Source: Amblyomma americanum (taxonomy: Eukaryota; Arthropoda; Arachnida; Ixodida; Ixodidae). Taken from it: 64,000 nucleotides of DNA. How positions within the stretch are numbered: the stretch's first letter is position 1; the number at the start of each line of letters is the position of its first letter. Under the pieces are notes generated by a model that saw nothing but the letters and a program-made list of their open reading frames with translations, had not been told where the DNA came from and ran no database searches. The position numbers and the translations under genes were made by a program. The stretch covers positions 46,578,520-46,642,519 of the forward strand of contig NC_135505.1 in the NCBI RefSeq assembly GCF_052857255.1. Reading direction: 5' to 3'. Positions 33,687-44,271 of this stretch are shown one piece after another.

Positions 33687-36243
33687 ACATAAAGACAACC
33701 GTAAACCGCTATCTGAAAAGGGGTCATTACCCCCTACACAGACCAGAGGATTTGTACACTTCTTTAGAATGGGGAAAGGTGTTTTTAATGCTAGACCTTT
33801 CTTCGGCGTACCAGTAATTGCCCCTTATTCCAGATTCCCGGCCTTTTTTGACAGTAAACTCTAGTGAAGGATTGGTTTGAATTCCAACGCCCAGCTTACG
33901 GTGGGCCAGTGCGCCAGCAATATTCCAGTCCATGATGGACGAGCTGCTTCATGGCTTCCCGCAAGAGGGATGTTACATCGATGACATGATCGTGACTGGA
34001 CATGACACGGCAGACTGCCAGAAGACACTGGAGGGCGTCTTGCAGCGCTTGAGTGATTATAACATCACTCTCAATCTGAACAAATAACGCTTCTTTCAAA
34101 AGCCAATCACGTACTTGGGTCACACGGTAACTGAAGAAGGTATTTACCCGGCGGACGTCAAGAAAAGGGCAATCTTAGAAGAACCAGCACCGACCACCGT
34201 CACACAGCCTAAAACGTATTTGGGCATGTGGAATGTTTATTCCAAATTCCCCAATGTCTATTCCAGGAACGCCCCAACTGTAGCGGAGCCGCTTTATCGG
34301 CTGCTAAATAAAGATCAGAAATGGTCGCTCACGAAGGAATGCAGCGATGCATTCAATGATATGAAAGCCCTGCTGCCATTCTATGACGACAGGAAACCGC
34401 TGGCGACGCTTTGCGATGCGTCGTCATATGGCTTAGGAGCGATATCTTTCACGAAACGGCTAAGCGCGACGAGAAACCTATGGCATTTGTGTCGCGTGCG
34501 TTCACAGAAGCATAAGAAAGTATATGGGCAGTGTGAGCGCGAGGCTTTTCCGTAATTTTTGGACTCAATAAATTTCATGGATACCTGTACGGCCGAGAAT
34601 TCCGCATATACAAAGATCACCACCCATTACCTGGTATCCTGCGGACCGATAAACGCATTCCAAATGTGGCGGCCGCAGGTATGCAGCGCTGGGCTATAAT
34701 ACGTGCAGCTTGCGGATACCAAATAAAATTAAGGAAGGGGGAAAATCCAGAAGTTCCAGACGCCTTGTCAAGTTTTCCCCAGCCGGTACCCGCGAAAGAC
34801 AAGGCATACGAATGCCTGTCAGTGTTTCAATGCCTTCCGCTAACAGCTGTCAATATAGCAATAGCCTCAAGGCGAAGCTTAATAATGAGCTCAGTGGCAC
34901 ACTTCACGTTGAAAGGGTGGCCTAGAGAGTATGCAGACGATTTGCAAGCATACTATGTTAGCCGCGACGAAATATCGCTGGCGCAGGGGTGCGTAACCTG
35001 CGGTGTAAGAGTTGTAATCCCGGAATAGCTGAGGGAACGCTTGCTAACCATGTTGCATGAGGAGCACCCGGGCGCCAGCCGCATGAACGTTCTCGCTAGA
35101 AACTTTGTCTAGTGGGCTGGGATCGATTTAGCGACTGAACAGAACGTGCAAGCAGTTCTCTCAAGCTGTTCAACCTGCTTTCCGGCCATTCCCTCTTCGC
35201 CCCTGGCCATACACACAGCTGGCACAGCTGGTCACGCGTGCGTGTGCATTTTGCACCGAAAGAAAGAAAGAAACGTGTTCCTCGTACTAGTAGACTCGTT
35301 CTCAAATGGATTGAAGTGTGGCCAATCCCGTCAACGTCTGCCTTAAGAACCAATGAGAATCTTAGCTGTCTTTTTGCCGCTTACGGATTCCCTCAAGGAT
35401 TGGTGAGCGACAACGAGCCACAGTTTACCTCAGCTGAGTTCACTGACTTCCTGGGCACCAACGCTTGAAAACACGTTCGTACCCTGCCTTATCATTCAGC
35501 ATCCAACGGGGCTACCGAACGAACTGTACAAATTGTCAAGAAGGCTTTGCTGAACCAGGTGCTTGAAAGTGAGGCATCGCATACAAAGCCGACGATTAAA
35601 AAAAATAGATGCTTCCTCATTGTTCTCGTAACACACCAAGTATTGTGACGGGCAAATCATCCGCCGAACTTTTTTTGAAGCCTCAGCCACGCGTAAAACT
35701 TTACTCAAGCCTAATTTTGCAAATACCATGCAACACAAACAGCAGCATTTAAAGGCGCAACGCGATTTGGTTCGTGTGCAAAAGCACGCGTTTGTTGTCG
35801 GCGACCCTGTTTTTGCGAAAAATGTGTGCAGTGAAATTGTCGCCTGGGAGGGTGTTGTGTCCCAGGTTGTCAGTGCTGTGACACACGTGGTGCAGCGCGC
35901 TATGAATTGTGCTTCACGCATGCCAATCACCTGCGTCCTCTGCATGCCGACCCCAGCTCTGCTCCTCCGCCCAAGAATGTGGGTGCTGGGACAACCTTTC
36001 CGGTGGAAGTGTCCCGATCTCTACCTGACACGAACCCGCCATCGGAGCCTATCAGCGGAGCAGCTGTAACGCCTGACGGATTAACCCAAACCGGCCACGG
36101 TGTAGCCTGCTCCACAGGAGCTGACGGAGGCTCCCTTGGCCAAAGCGCAAACACTCTCTACGCCAGCGGAGGAGGCAGCGCTACGTGGAAGTGCTCGCGT
36201 GCGAAGGCAACCGGACTGGTTTCGACTCGAGAACTTTTGGAGT
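33687..36243 (+). pseudogene. element A RT, RNase H, integrase and C-terminus
   Basis: RT: SAPAIFQSMMDELLHGFPQEG, then CYIDDMIVTG (YIDD at 33,974-33,985, intact), FFQKPITYLGHTVTEEGI. RNase H: LATLCDASSYGLGAISF (34,400), FVSRAFTEA, then GREFRIYKDHHPL. Integrase: LLTMLHEEHPGASRMNVLAR zinc site (35,040), WIEVWPIPSTSALRT, GLVSDNEPQFTSAEFTDFLG (35,398), SASNGATERTVQIVKKAL (35,498). A Pro-rich tail follows to 36,243. Stops and frameshifts are frequent. Confidence 0.88.
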
Positions 36244-36260
36244 GACGGCGTGTAATTTAA

Positions 36261-36447
36261 GCGGAAAAGAATGTGGTACCTCAGCAAGTCGCCTAACACG
36301 CCCACATGCGTATCTGGAGCGACCATCTCTGTGCTTGAACCGTGTGACGTCACATATCAGAATATATACAATGTACGCCTCCTCAGAATAACGATGATCT
36401 ATTCCCCTGACATGCCTTGGTCCTGATGTTATAGCAGTAGTGTTACA
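36261..36447 (+). repeat. polypurine tract and 3' LTR of element A
   Basis: GCGGAAAAGAA (36,261-36,271) primes plus-strand synthesis. The LTR 36,272-36,447 begins TGTGGTACC and ends GTTACA. It retains TGACGTCA at 36,345-36,352. Confidence 0.88.
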
Positions 36448-36860
36448 TGTTTCAATTACAACTTTTAAATGATGATCAATGTGGTTTGACACGTACATGG
36501 GGTCGAAATGGGGGCATCGCGTAGCATGGGATGATATAGTTTATGAAAAAGGCTCAGATTCTAAAAGTGGTAAAAAAACATTTGCTTTCATCCTTGTAAT
36601 TCATGCTTGTAATGTGGCTTGGGTAATTGGGCGCTTGTGCGGACGGAAAAGAATGGTCACATATTCTGGGCAGGCCATCAATGGAGCTGCCTGTCGTGTA
36701 TGCGATGGCCTTGGGGTGGACAGGACAATGATAAACCTGCATCAGTCACTTCTGTGCATGGTGTCACGATAGGTGTGGCAGTAGTGCAACCCTCATCTGC
36801 GGCCAACCTGGGCTAGAACATTCTTACCTCATAGATACATATAGCTCATATACTCCATGT
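36448..36860. other. flank of element A: probable LINE E continuation, then unassigned
   Basis: Read on the minus strand, 36,448-36,495 gives SNHIDHHLKVVIE, which runs on in frame into the LINE E fragment ending at 16,927. Beyond about 36,500 nothing is recognised. Confidence 0.45.
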
Positions 36861-36867
36861 GTAATCA

Positions 36868-37230
36868 CCAGCGCTGTGGCCGAATGGTTAAGACATCGGC
36901 ACACGCTGGAAGGTTGGCGTGAGGAGGAACTCTGTTCCTACCCGCCACACCGGAAGACTGTTCAGGTGAACGGCACTGGCTGGCCCGCTCCCTTTGGCGC
37001 AGAGACGAACGGCGCGGGTCCCAGGGAATGCAAGGCACCCCTCGCTGCACAACGACCACTTGAATGATTGTGCAGGGTGGCGGACGTCCTTCCCTTCTAC
37101 TGTCGGCCTCAGGCTCGTCGGGACCATACGACGAGGACCTTGTGTCGGAAGGACGTACCCTTAGGGTGCGCCGCAGTCTTTTGATACTTTTTTGTCGCGA
37201 TAGCTACCCTACGCTACCCACTTCGCGAGG
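36868..37230 (+). mobile_element. possible tRNA-derived SINE
   Basis: GTGGCCGAATGGTTAAGACATC at 36,877 looks like a tRNA (Leu/Ser type) box A region, but the expected box B is missing and no cloverleaf closes. The rest has short hairpin-like GC-rich stretches. A truncated SINE is the likeliest reading. Confidence 0.4.
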
Positions 37231-37640
37231 TTAGTGTGGCGTCGCGCTGAACCGTGGCACCCCCGCTCCGCCAGCTGTGCGCATGCACCGAATTACGTCA
37301 TAGCCTGCATTTGGTGTGGGCACCGCGCGCCTCGCCTGCTGTGCCGATGGCGGAGCAGATGCCGCGCGCCTCGTCAGTTGTGCGCATGCGCGGAGTGACG
37401 CCAGAGCACGCAGCTGTTGTACGCGCTGCACGCCTACATTACGCTAGCATGTCCAGCCTTCAGCGCGGCGGTGTCGTGGCCACCGTGACAGCTGCCGGCG
37501 GCACGTCGCGCGGGCGAAACCGAGTGGGGGAGGAGTGCAGCGGAGGAGAGGTGGGAGAGAGTGAATTCATGTCCAGGGACGAAGATGAGGAAGGAACGCC
37601 CAGCTAGATTCAGCCTGACGACATCATCATCATCATCAAC
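37231..37640. other. GC-rich stretch without a supported gene
   Basis: Contains near-repeats of the phrase GTGCGCATGC (37,276 and 37,380) and a 117-codon open frame (37,254-37,607) with no known motif. It ends in a CATCATCATCATCATCAAC run at 37,621. Repetitive, not clearly coding. Confidence 0.4.
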
Positions 37641-37699
37641 GCAGCGGCGAATAGACTGACTTCGCAATACGACTGAGTGAGTTCCACTCGGCCAGCTGT

Positions 37700-38830
37700 A
37701 GTTATCGCGTCTCTCCAGACTTAACCAGAGCTAAACCACAGCTATTTTTAAACCAGCTCGGTCAAAGTAGTAAGTTTTTCATGGTATGAATCCCATACGG
37801 CGGCGGCGTATTCCAGATTAGAAGGTATTAGCTTTTCTTAAAGAAATAATTTCAGGTCAGATGACGGTTAGGGAAAGTTACGGCGCACGTAGCCCAACAT
37901 ACGGTTAGCTCCGTTAGTAATTTCCTCAATATAGCGCGTTTAAGTTATGGTCAGCTGAACCATAAACGCCCAGGTATTTATATGAAGTGACCGCTTCAAA
38001 GAGAACGTTATTAAGGTATTAAACCGGCGGAGTGCCAGCGCTTTATGATATTCGCATAGTTTGGCACTGATTAGTATTTTCTTCCCTAACCCACTCATTA
38101 CAACAAAGAGAAATGTTAGCGAGATCACTCTTATGAACGTAAGCGTTGTCGGGGGATTTTATTTCGCCGAAAAAAAACAGTGCAAACATCAGCAAACAAA
38201 ATATTGATAGTGGATACAATGAAAGAGATATCATTGACGTAAATAAAAAACAAAAGAGTTCCAGGCACTGATTCTTGTGGCACGCCCGAGTAAACTTCGC
38301 TGAAAAGTGAGATAAAATTGTTAGCGGTTACGAACTGAGATCGGTTAAGAAGGAAGTATTCAGTTCATTTCAGAACGTTGTAGTCGATATTTAGTTGGGT
38401 TGGTTTTAAAAATAAAAAGCGGTGACATATCTTGTCGAATGCTGTACAGTAATCAAGGAAAATGCAGTCAGCTTCTGATCCGCGATCTAAAGTATGGTGA
38501 AGTTAGATAGTGAAGGTGGCAAGTTGGGTTTCGAAAGAAAATAACCTCCGACAAGGCATGCTGTGCGGGTGTAAATACGAGCAAGGCTTGAGAAAGTTCA
38601 CAAGGTTAGTGAAGAGAACATGTTCTAAAATTTGGAACAAGCACTAGTGATCGAGGTGGGGCGATAATTTGTAGGGACGGTTCTATTTACTGATATGAAC
38701 AATTGAACCATCTTCCCGACTTTCCATTGTGCTGGCAGAATGGAACTATGGAGAGTCTGATGAAAAAATCTTATTTGTTATTAAGGAGCTGCAGGCAATT
38801 CTATTTTTTTCTAAATTTAGGATTAATGCA
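37700..38830 (-). mobile_element. LINE G, decayed RT fragment (CR1/Jockey-like)
   Basis: On the minus strand: LPAQWKVGKMV (38,740), ILEHVLFTN (38,620), DCIFLDYCTAFDKICH (38,470, motif A), SEVYSGVPQESVPGTLLF (38,300, motif B), NILFADVCTVFF (38,205, FADD changed to FADV), and NLEYAAAVWDSYHEKL (37,810). All motifs are in correct order but across many frames, so this is an old pseudogene. Confidence 0.75.
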
Positions 38831-38836
38831 GTCAAA

Positions 38837-39886
38837 AGAAAGGTGGACAAGACAACGCGCTGCTGACAAGTGATTTTTATTGAAAGAAACACATAATATA
38901 GGATGCAGGCTTCCCTCAGTCCTGTCCTGACTAGTGTGGTGGAGTCCCCTCTTCACAGCATAAAAGGCATGGAACGTAAAGAGAATATGCGCGTTGTGGA
39001 TAGAATTAGGCTAGAAGCAGCGCCATACTCACACCGCGTTGCCCATAACCTGAAAAAAGTTGCACCTAAATTCAAAGTTCCAGTTGTATTCTCTGCTCTC
39101 TGTAAGCTGACCTCATTATGTCCTCGTGTAAACTCAGAAAAAAAGAGGGGAAACCTGCGGAACCAGGCATGCCCATAGGTACGTAGAATGCAATGAAGGA
39201 GTTGTTTACCAGATCCCACTCGCGTGTGTAAAACTGTGTATTGGACAGACGGGGCATTGCCTAAACGAAAAGTTGAGGGAGCATGAGCGTTCGATGGGGA
39301 CGGGGACAGGTTCTAATCTGCCTCTTCACTGTAAGGACTGTGAACAAAGCACCTGCGGGCCCACTCTTGAAAAAACAGTAGTTTTAGGTAGAGGTCCTGA
39401 TCGAGTGTCCCGCGAATTAAAAGAAGCCTTTTCAATTAGGAAAACGCGCGTGAGTGCCGTTAGCGACGCTTCTATCTTCTTGTACAAAACCGAAGAAGCC
39501 TTTTTAAAAAAGTTTTCCTTATACGAACACGTGTACAGATGCTGTGGTTTTTCCCAGTGTAATGTGAAGGGTTCAGTGCACTAAGCCTTTTAGATGGTTT
39601 TCTTGTCTCACGTGCTTTTTTTGGTTTCTTACGGTTTTATTGGATTTTGGTTTTGTCTTCATCCTTTCAGACCACGTGTCATGCCTGTTATTGTTCTTTC
39701 TCCGATCGTATCGTTTTTAACTAAGTCTTGATTTTAGTGTTTGTCTTTTATCGCTTTTTATTGCCCTATTCATATTTCTGACGTTTCCTGCAGTTGATAG
39801 CTGGTGTGACGGTGAGCCTATATATTATGTGTTTCTTTCAATAAAAATCAGTTGTCAGTCGCGCGTTGGCTTGTCCACCTTTCTTG
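38837..39886 (+). mobile_element. Penelope-like element 3, 5'-truncated, with inverted terminal copy
   Basis: 38,837-38,900 is the near-perfect reverse complement of 39,826-39,886 (AAGAAAGGTGGACAAG against CTTGTCCACCTTTCTT). Between them lie a short RT C-terminus, a GIY-YIG remnant and a T-rich 3' region with AATAAAAATC. Same snap-back layout as element 2, in a much shorter copy. Confidence 0.82.
38960..39584 (+). pseudogene. Penelope 3 RT tail and GIY-YIG domain
   Basis: RT tail: VDRIRLEAAPYSHRVAHNLK, then VVFSALCKLTSLCPRVN. After a shift near 39,170: CNEGVVYQIPLAC, CIGQTGHCLNEKLREHE, in which GIY-YIG residues are partly replaced (Tyr to Cys, Arg to His). HCKDCEQSTCGP and SAVSDASIF close the protein at 39,582. 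Inactive. Confidence 0.8.
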
Positions 39887-39889
39887 TTT

Positions 39890-41225
39890 GTGTTGTGTTG
39901 TGTTTTATGGCACATAGGCGGCTAAGGCCATCATGCGCCAAACGCAAGGTGTAGAAAATTGTCTTGTGCCGAATTTTATCTGACAGAAATGAAACGGTGG
40001 TGTAAAGGACCTAAAATGTTATTTAACATCATCTAGTGAAGGTAAAAGGCAGAATTTTTCGAAATGGCTAATGGTAAAATCTTTAAAAAAGGTCAAGTAA
40101 CCTCAGCGGCCATCCTTTGCAGAGGAACGATGTCGAGGCCCCCAACCAATGAAATACACCCCTCAGCATTCTTCTCAGGAATGAGAAAGTGGCTGAGGTG
40201 TATCACATAAAAGTGAGCTAAAGTTCATTAAGACAACCAACCTTCCGTAAAAAGTTAAAAACATGAGAAATGTCATCTATTGCATTATCACTCAAAAGTA
40301 GTGCTGGGTGAAATGAAATGCATTGATTATAAAATTGACTAGAATACTTCTTTCTTAGCTTTTCTAGGTTTGAACACATAAATAAGATATGGTTTAGTGT
40401 GAGCTCGTCGCCGCATCTTTCACAAACGGGTTTGGCTTCTTTTGTAAGTAAGTAGTTGTGTGTCACGTGTGTGTGTCCTATGCGAAGGCGACATAAGATA
40501 ACTTCAGTGAAACGTTCCTGGTGTCTGCATGACTTCCATTCCCCCAAGGTGGGCTTTATGAAGTGTAGTTTGTTGTTCAGTTCATTATCCCACTATTTCT
40601 GCCATTTTTGCTTTAATTTGTGATGTATGAAAATCATGCAGTCTTTGAAAAGTATGTTCACATTTTGATTTCACCATTTGGAGCTTTTACTGCTGCTGAG
40701 TCTGCTCTCTCGTTACCCTCTATGCCGACGTGGCTCGGCACCCAGCAGAACCTTATCATATGTCCTTGTGTTGTGACTTTTTCTGTGCTGTGTATGATGT
40801 GGCCTACTAAGGGTTCAACTGCATTTCTTGACTGCAGCGCTGTGGGTAGGCTGAGGGAGTCTGTGTATATTATACTGTTTTCGATGCTCTCATGTACTAT
40901 TCTGTCCACAGCCATACACACTGCGGAACATTCGGCAGTGAATATTGATACATAACTTGGCAATCTTACTATTTTTCCCATTTCTCCTGTACTACGGCAC
41001 TTCCAACATGCATCGCTGTTTTAGAGCCATCTGTGTAAAACTCCGTGTAGCTTGAATATTTCTCTTTCAAAGCCAAGTATTCTTGCAGTAGATGTTCATG
41101 TGGTGTTTCTTTTTTACGAAACTGTGTTAGAGTGAAGTCGCAAGCAGTGGGAAGACAGTACCATGGTGGCAATGGATCGTGCCTCGGTGCAATTCTTGTG
41201 AATGCCTTATTTTGCACTAACGTTT
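39890..41225 (-). mobile_element. LINE H, RNase H-bearing 3' part
   Basis: Minus strand: TEFYTDGSKTAMHVGSAVV (41,045), IFTAECSAVCMAVDRI (40,945), IIYTDSLSLPTAL (40,875), CWVPSHVGIEGNERADSAA (40,740): all four RNase H acidic residues are visible. Then VILCRLRIGHTHVTHNYLL and CERCGDELTLNHILFMC (40,425, zinc-binding CCHC). The GTGTTGTGTTGTGTTTTATGG 3' end lies at about 39,889. Two frames, so interrupted; 5'-truncated near 41,225. Confidence 0.82.
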
Positions 41226-41329
41226 GTACATAGAACTATGTACCAACTAGCCCAGCAACAAGTGTTACTTGAATGCAGTCAAAACCGGGCGGTGAATGAA
41301 ATTTTACGTTACCAATAAGTTTAGGGGCG

Positions 41330-41815
41330 CCCGATTATTGGATTAAAATTTGAGGCATAGCTGGGTAAGTGGAACGGGAAGCTTTGTGTTTGATGTGCGC
41401 GAGAAGATCGAGAAAAAAGGGTTTTGTTTAGTGCTGATGGACATAACTGAGCCAGAATGGTGTCTCCAGACGCGTCAGTTAATTTAATAGATTCTTTGGT
41501 ATGTGGGTCGATCACCCGCCAAAATTCTTTAATGTTGGTAGACAGTATGGATTGTAAAAACAGTATTAGAAAGGAAATTACCTTTTGCTCGTTTAAACAC
41601 AGTTATATAGGCATCAAGGGCGGTCTTGTACGCGTCGCAGAATGTGTTACATGATGACAGCCTGCCTGTCCGACATAGGCGTATTTTCTTTTAGATGGAC
41701 GTCTTACATGGGTGTTGTGCCATGAGGCTTGAGGATTAGAAGAGATGGTGCGCCTTGGAATGTATTTCTGAGCTAGTTCTTGAACTTTGCCCGTGAACAT
41801 ATTCCAGTTAGTGTG
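41330..41815 (-). mobile_element. LINE I fragment (endonuclease-RT linker)
   Basis: Minus strand: MFTGKVQELAQKYIPRRTI, SWHNTHVRRPSKRKYAYV (41,740), then TNIKEFWRVIDPHTKESI and LTDASGDTI (41,540-41,450). This is the segment just before RT in CR1-like elements (FW..I.P...SI.L). Only this part is present. Confidence 0.65.
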
Positions 41816-41945
41816 GTTTGGTTTGTTTTGGTTTATTTGGGTTTAACGTCTCAAAGCGACTCAGGCTATGAGGGACTCCGTAGTGAAGGGCTCCGGAAAT
41901 TTCTACCAACTCAGGTTCCTTAACATGCCCAGTTAGTTTGTGCAG
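41816..41945 (-). mobile_element. SINE fragment (second family)
   Basis: TTTAACGTCTCAAAGCGACT, then GTAGTGAAGGGCTCCGGAAA matches the intact copy at 57,658-57,896. It is truncated before the tRNA-like head. Confidence 0.7.
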
Positions 41946-42027
41946 AGCGATCGTCAAAATCTCTGAAGTTTTCAGTAAACACTGATAACTATTTGTTAAT
42001 GGCATCGGAATCTGCTCTAATATAATA

Positions 42028-42225
42028 ACCGCCGCGGAGGCCAATTTGTTGAGCATCCGCCTAACATGCGGGAGTTCCGGGTTTGACCGCAGTGCCGCCG
42101 GGCACCCACTGGCGGTACAGTGGGTACAAGCTTTCCCCTGGTCTGGTGCTCGGCTTAGTATGCGTTGCATATTGCAATCACTCAGTTCAGCCCTTGGGCG
42201 CGGCCGGGCAGCCACCATTGACCTT
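42028..42225 (+). mobile_element. tRNA-derived SINE (third type)
   Basis: GCCAATTTGTTGAGCATC (box A-like) and GAGTTCCGGGTTTGACCGC (degraded box B GGTTCGA) at 42,041-42,093, followed by a unique body ending CAGCCACC near 42,215. CCTAACATGCGGG resembles a Val-type anticodon arm. Not a functional tRNA. Confidence 0.6.
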
Positions 42226-42464
42226 TAGCGCAACCACGTGACGTGACGTCACGACAGCCGGAGGACAAGCTGGGCCCCAAGTCGCGCGGTCGCGCGCGGC
42301 CGCAGCCACCACCTGACTCCCGCTCCTCCCGCTAGGGGCGCTGCGCCGGCGCGTGACGTCACGGAGGAAAAGCTAAGCCCCAACTCGCGCGGTCGCGCGC
42401 GGCTGCAGCCACCACCTGACTCCCGCTCCTCCCGCTAGGGGCGCTGCGCCGGCGCGTGACGTCA
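42226..42464 (+). repeat. tandem GC-rich repeat with CRE-like octamers
   Basis: TGACGTCA at 42,244, 42,354 and 42,457 (spacing 110 and 103). The units share GCGCGGTCGCGCGCGGC, CAGCCACCACCTGACTCCCG and GCTAGGGGCGCTGCG. The array continues after LINE J at 47,639. It is the site into which LINE J inserted. Confidence 0.88.
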
Positions 42465-42627
42465 TAGTTGGCACGATTCCAGCGCACGGATTCCAGGCGG
42501 ACGCTTTTTTTCGGAGCTCCAGCGACTACGTCTGAAGCTAAGTGCCTTTTGGTTTTTTCGCTTGTACATGCTTTCGGGCAGTAGTTTTAAACCGAGTTAA
42601 GGGTAGAAAGGCTAGCGGAAGTGTGGG

Positions 42628-43093
42628 TGCCGAAGGTTTTTGCGTAGAAATTTTGGAAGGCTTTTACCTTGCGTATTGCTGAAAGTTTTTGGTGTAGGAT
42701 TTTTGGCGGGCGTTTACGTTGCGTAGTGCCGAAGGTTTTTGTGTAGGAATTTTGGTGGGCTTTTACGTTGTGTAGTGCCGAAGGTTTTCTGTGTAGGAAT
42801 TTTGGCGGGCTTTTACGTTGCGCAGTGCCGAAGGTTTTTGTGCAGGATTTTTAGCGGGCTCTTACGTTGACTAGTGCCGAAGGTTTCTTCTGTAGGAATT
42901 TCGCGGGCTTTTACGTTGCGTAGTGCCGAAGTTTTGTGCAGGAGTTTTAGCGGGCTCTTACGTTGACTAGTGCCGAAGGTTTCCTCTCTAGGAATTTTGG
43001 CGGGCTTTTACGTTGCGTAGTGCCGAAGTTTTGTGTAATATTCTTGGCGGGTTTTTACGCATAGGAATTTTGGCGGGCTTTCACAAGGCGTAG
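42628..43093 (+). repeat. 49-bp tandem array in the 5' region of LINE J
   Basis: About nine and a half units of about 49 bases, each opening TGCCGAAGGTTTTTGTGTAG and carrying TTTTGGCGGGCTTTTACGTT. Some units alternate between two variants (GTTGCGTAG and GTTGACTAG endings), suggesting duplication by pairs. It ends 11 bases before the ORF1 ATG. Confidence 0.9.
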
Positions 43094-43104
43094 TCGGCCG
43101 GACG

Positions 43105-44271
43105 ATGGGTCGGCAAGCTAGGAAAGTTAAGGAGGACAAGGACGGGGAGTTAGTACAGTGCCAGGAGTGCGACCGTTGGTGTTACTTAGATGAGACAGGG
43201 TTCGGGAGCTTAGCCGAGGCGGGTGAGGCTAGCTTCGTGTGTAAGATGTGCAAGCGGTTTGGGGAAGCCGTTCATGCGTTAAAAGGGGAATGGGAAGCTG
43301 GGTTTAATGCACTTAATGCGGACCGGCAGGTCGAACGAGAGGATCGGATTAAGCTGGAAGCTCAGGTCGCCGATTTGATTAAAAAGGAGGAGAATAATGC
43401 CGCCCTGTTGAAGCGAATGGTGGGCGAGATTAAAGAAGAGCGGGAAAAGCGGACCCAGCTAGAAAAACAGGTTGAAGCGCTCAGGTCGCGGCCGGCTGGG
43501 CACCCCAGTTCGGAGAAGTGTCAGGTGGAGGACGAGGCTCGTCGATCGTACAGTGCTGTAGTGCAGCGAGCATTGAGTGAGAAAAATGCGAACGAAATGA
43601 AAAAGGTTAAAGCGGGCATGGAAACTCGCGACAATAGCGTACAGCGGCAGGAGAGTCAGCTAGAGCGATCCGGAGGCCAACAGATGGAATTAGGAAGCGA
43701 ACGTTTGGGGCACAGGAGAGTTCTGGTGGTCGGGGACTCGAATGTAGCGAGGGTTGAGGGAGGCGTTCTGACGGCAGTGAAGGCAGACAGGCGGGTGCAG
43801 GTGGAGGCTCAGTCGGAAAAGTGCATGGTGGATGCAATGGCCAGAGCCCGGGAGGTGGTGGTGGGTAGCATGGATGGCGAACACCTTGTGGTCATCCATG
43901 CTGGTCTCAATGATGTACTGCAGGGGAGGAGCCAGAATCTTGAGACGCAGTTGGAGGTGGGGATGCGTAGGCTTAGAGAGGCCTCTGAGAGTGTGCATGT
44001 GACCATATGCACAATCCCAGAGGTCCAGAGGCAGGCTCGCGAAACGGAAAGGAGGGTCGTGGAGACTAATCGGGTAATTAGGCTATTGAGTCGACGACTA
44101 AGATACGAGGTGATGGAGGTCAACAGGGAAGTGTACGAGGTTAGGCCCCACCCTTTTGCACATGATGGCATCCACTACGGTGGTGCCACTGGCAAGAAGG
44201 TGGGTAGTAGGATAGGTTGCCAGGCAACAGCTTTTTTGGGGGGACCCAGAGCTCTGAAGGAACCAGTGTAG
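43105..44271 (+). CDS. LINE J ORF1: zinc finger, coiled coil, SGNH-type esterase-like domain
   Basis: 388 residues from ATG 43,105. Residues 19-55 hold a Cys-rich PHD/RING-like finger (CQECDRWC, then CKMCKRF). About residues 60-125 form a charged coiled coil. From about 205 an SGNH hydrolase-like fold: block I VVGDSN (Asp211, Ser212), HAGLNDV as the Gly/Asn block, and HDGIHYG with Asp and His of the triad near 353-356. Esterase domains occur in ORF1 of CR1-type LINEs; their role in transposition is not settled. The frame is intact; its 3' end overlaps ORF2. Confidence 0.88.
   Translation: MGRQARKVKEDKDGELVQCQECDRWCYLDETGFGSLAEAGEASFVCKMCKRFGEAVHALKGEWEAGFNALNADRQVEREDRIKLEAQVADLIKKEENNAALLKRMVGEIKEEREKRTQLEKQVEALRSRPAGHPSSEKCQVEDEARRSYSAVVQRALSEKNANEMKKVKAGMETRDNSVQRQESQLERSGGQQMELGSERLGHRRVLVVGDSNVARVEGGVLTAVKADRRVQVEAQSEKCMVDAMARAREVVVGSMDGEHLVVIHAGLNDVLQGRSQNLETQLEVGMRRLREASESVHVTICTIPEVQRQARETERRVVETNRVIRLLSRRLRYEVMEVNREVYEVRPHPFAHDGIHYGGATGKKVGSRIGCQATAFLGGPRALKEPV

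Larger units (their letters stand above)
16928..36447 (+). mobile_element. Ty3/gypsy LTR retrotransposon A (Mag-like), heavily nested
   Basis: 5' LTR 16,928-17,094; primer-binding site 17,097; gag 17,251-17,798 continuing at 31,979; protease, RT, RNase H and integrase from about 32,200 to 36,243; polypurine tract 36,261; 3' LTR 36,272-36,447. Removing nested insertions (element B at 17,799-31,978 and a solo LTR at 32,834-33,681) leaves about 4.5 kb, a normal size. The two LTRs differ at very roughly a fifth of positions by eye, and coding regions have many stops: an old copy. Flanking 4-mers (TAGT, TGTT) do not match. Confidence 0.9.

Noticed and set aside
36868..36960. tRNA gene (Leu/Ser-like)
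   Set aside because: Box A resembles a tRNA, but no box B and no closed cloverleaf is visible. More likely SINE-derived.
37254..37607. 117-codon plus-strand frame as a host gene
   Set aside because: No known motif, lies in GC-rich repeated sequence, and composition explains the absence of stops.
44217..44219. ORF2 of LINE J starting at 44,217
   Set aside because: That codon is TTG, not ATG. The true entry is more likely by frameshift from ORF1.
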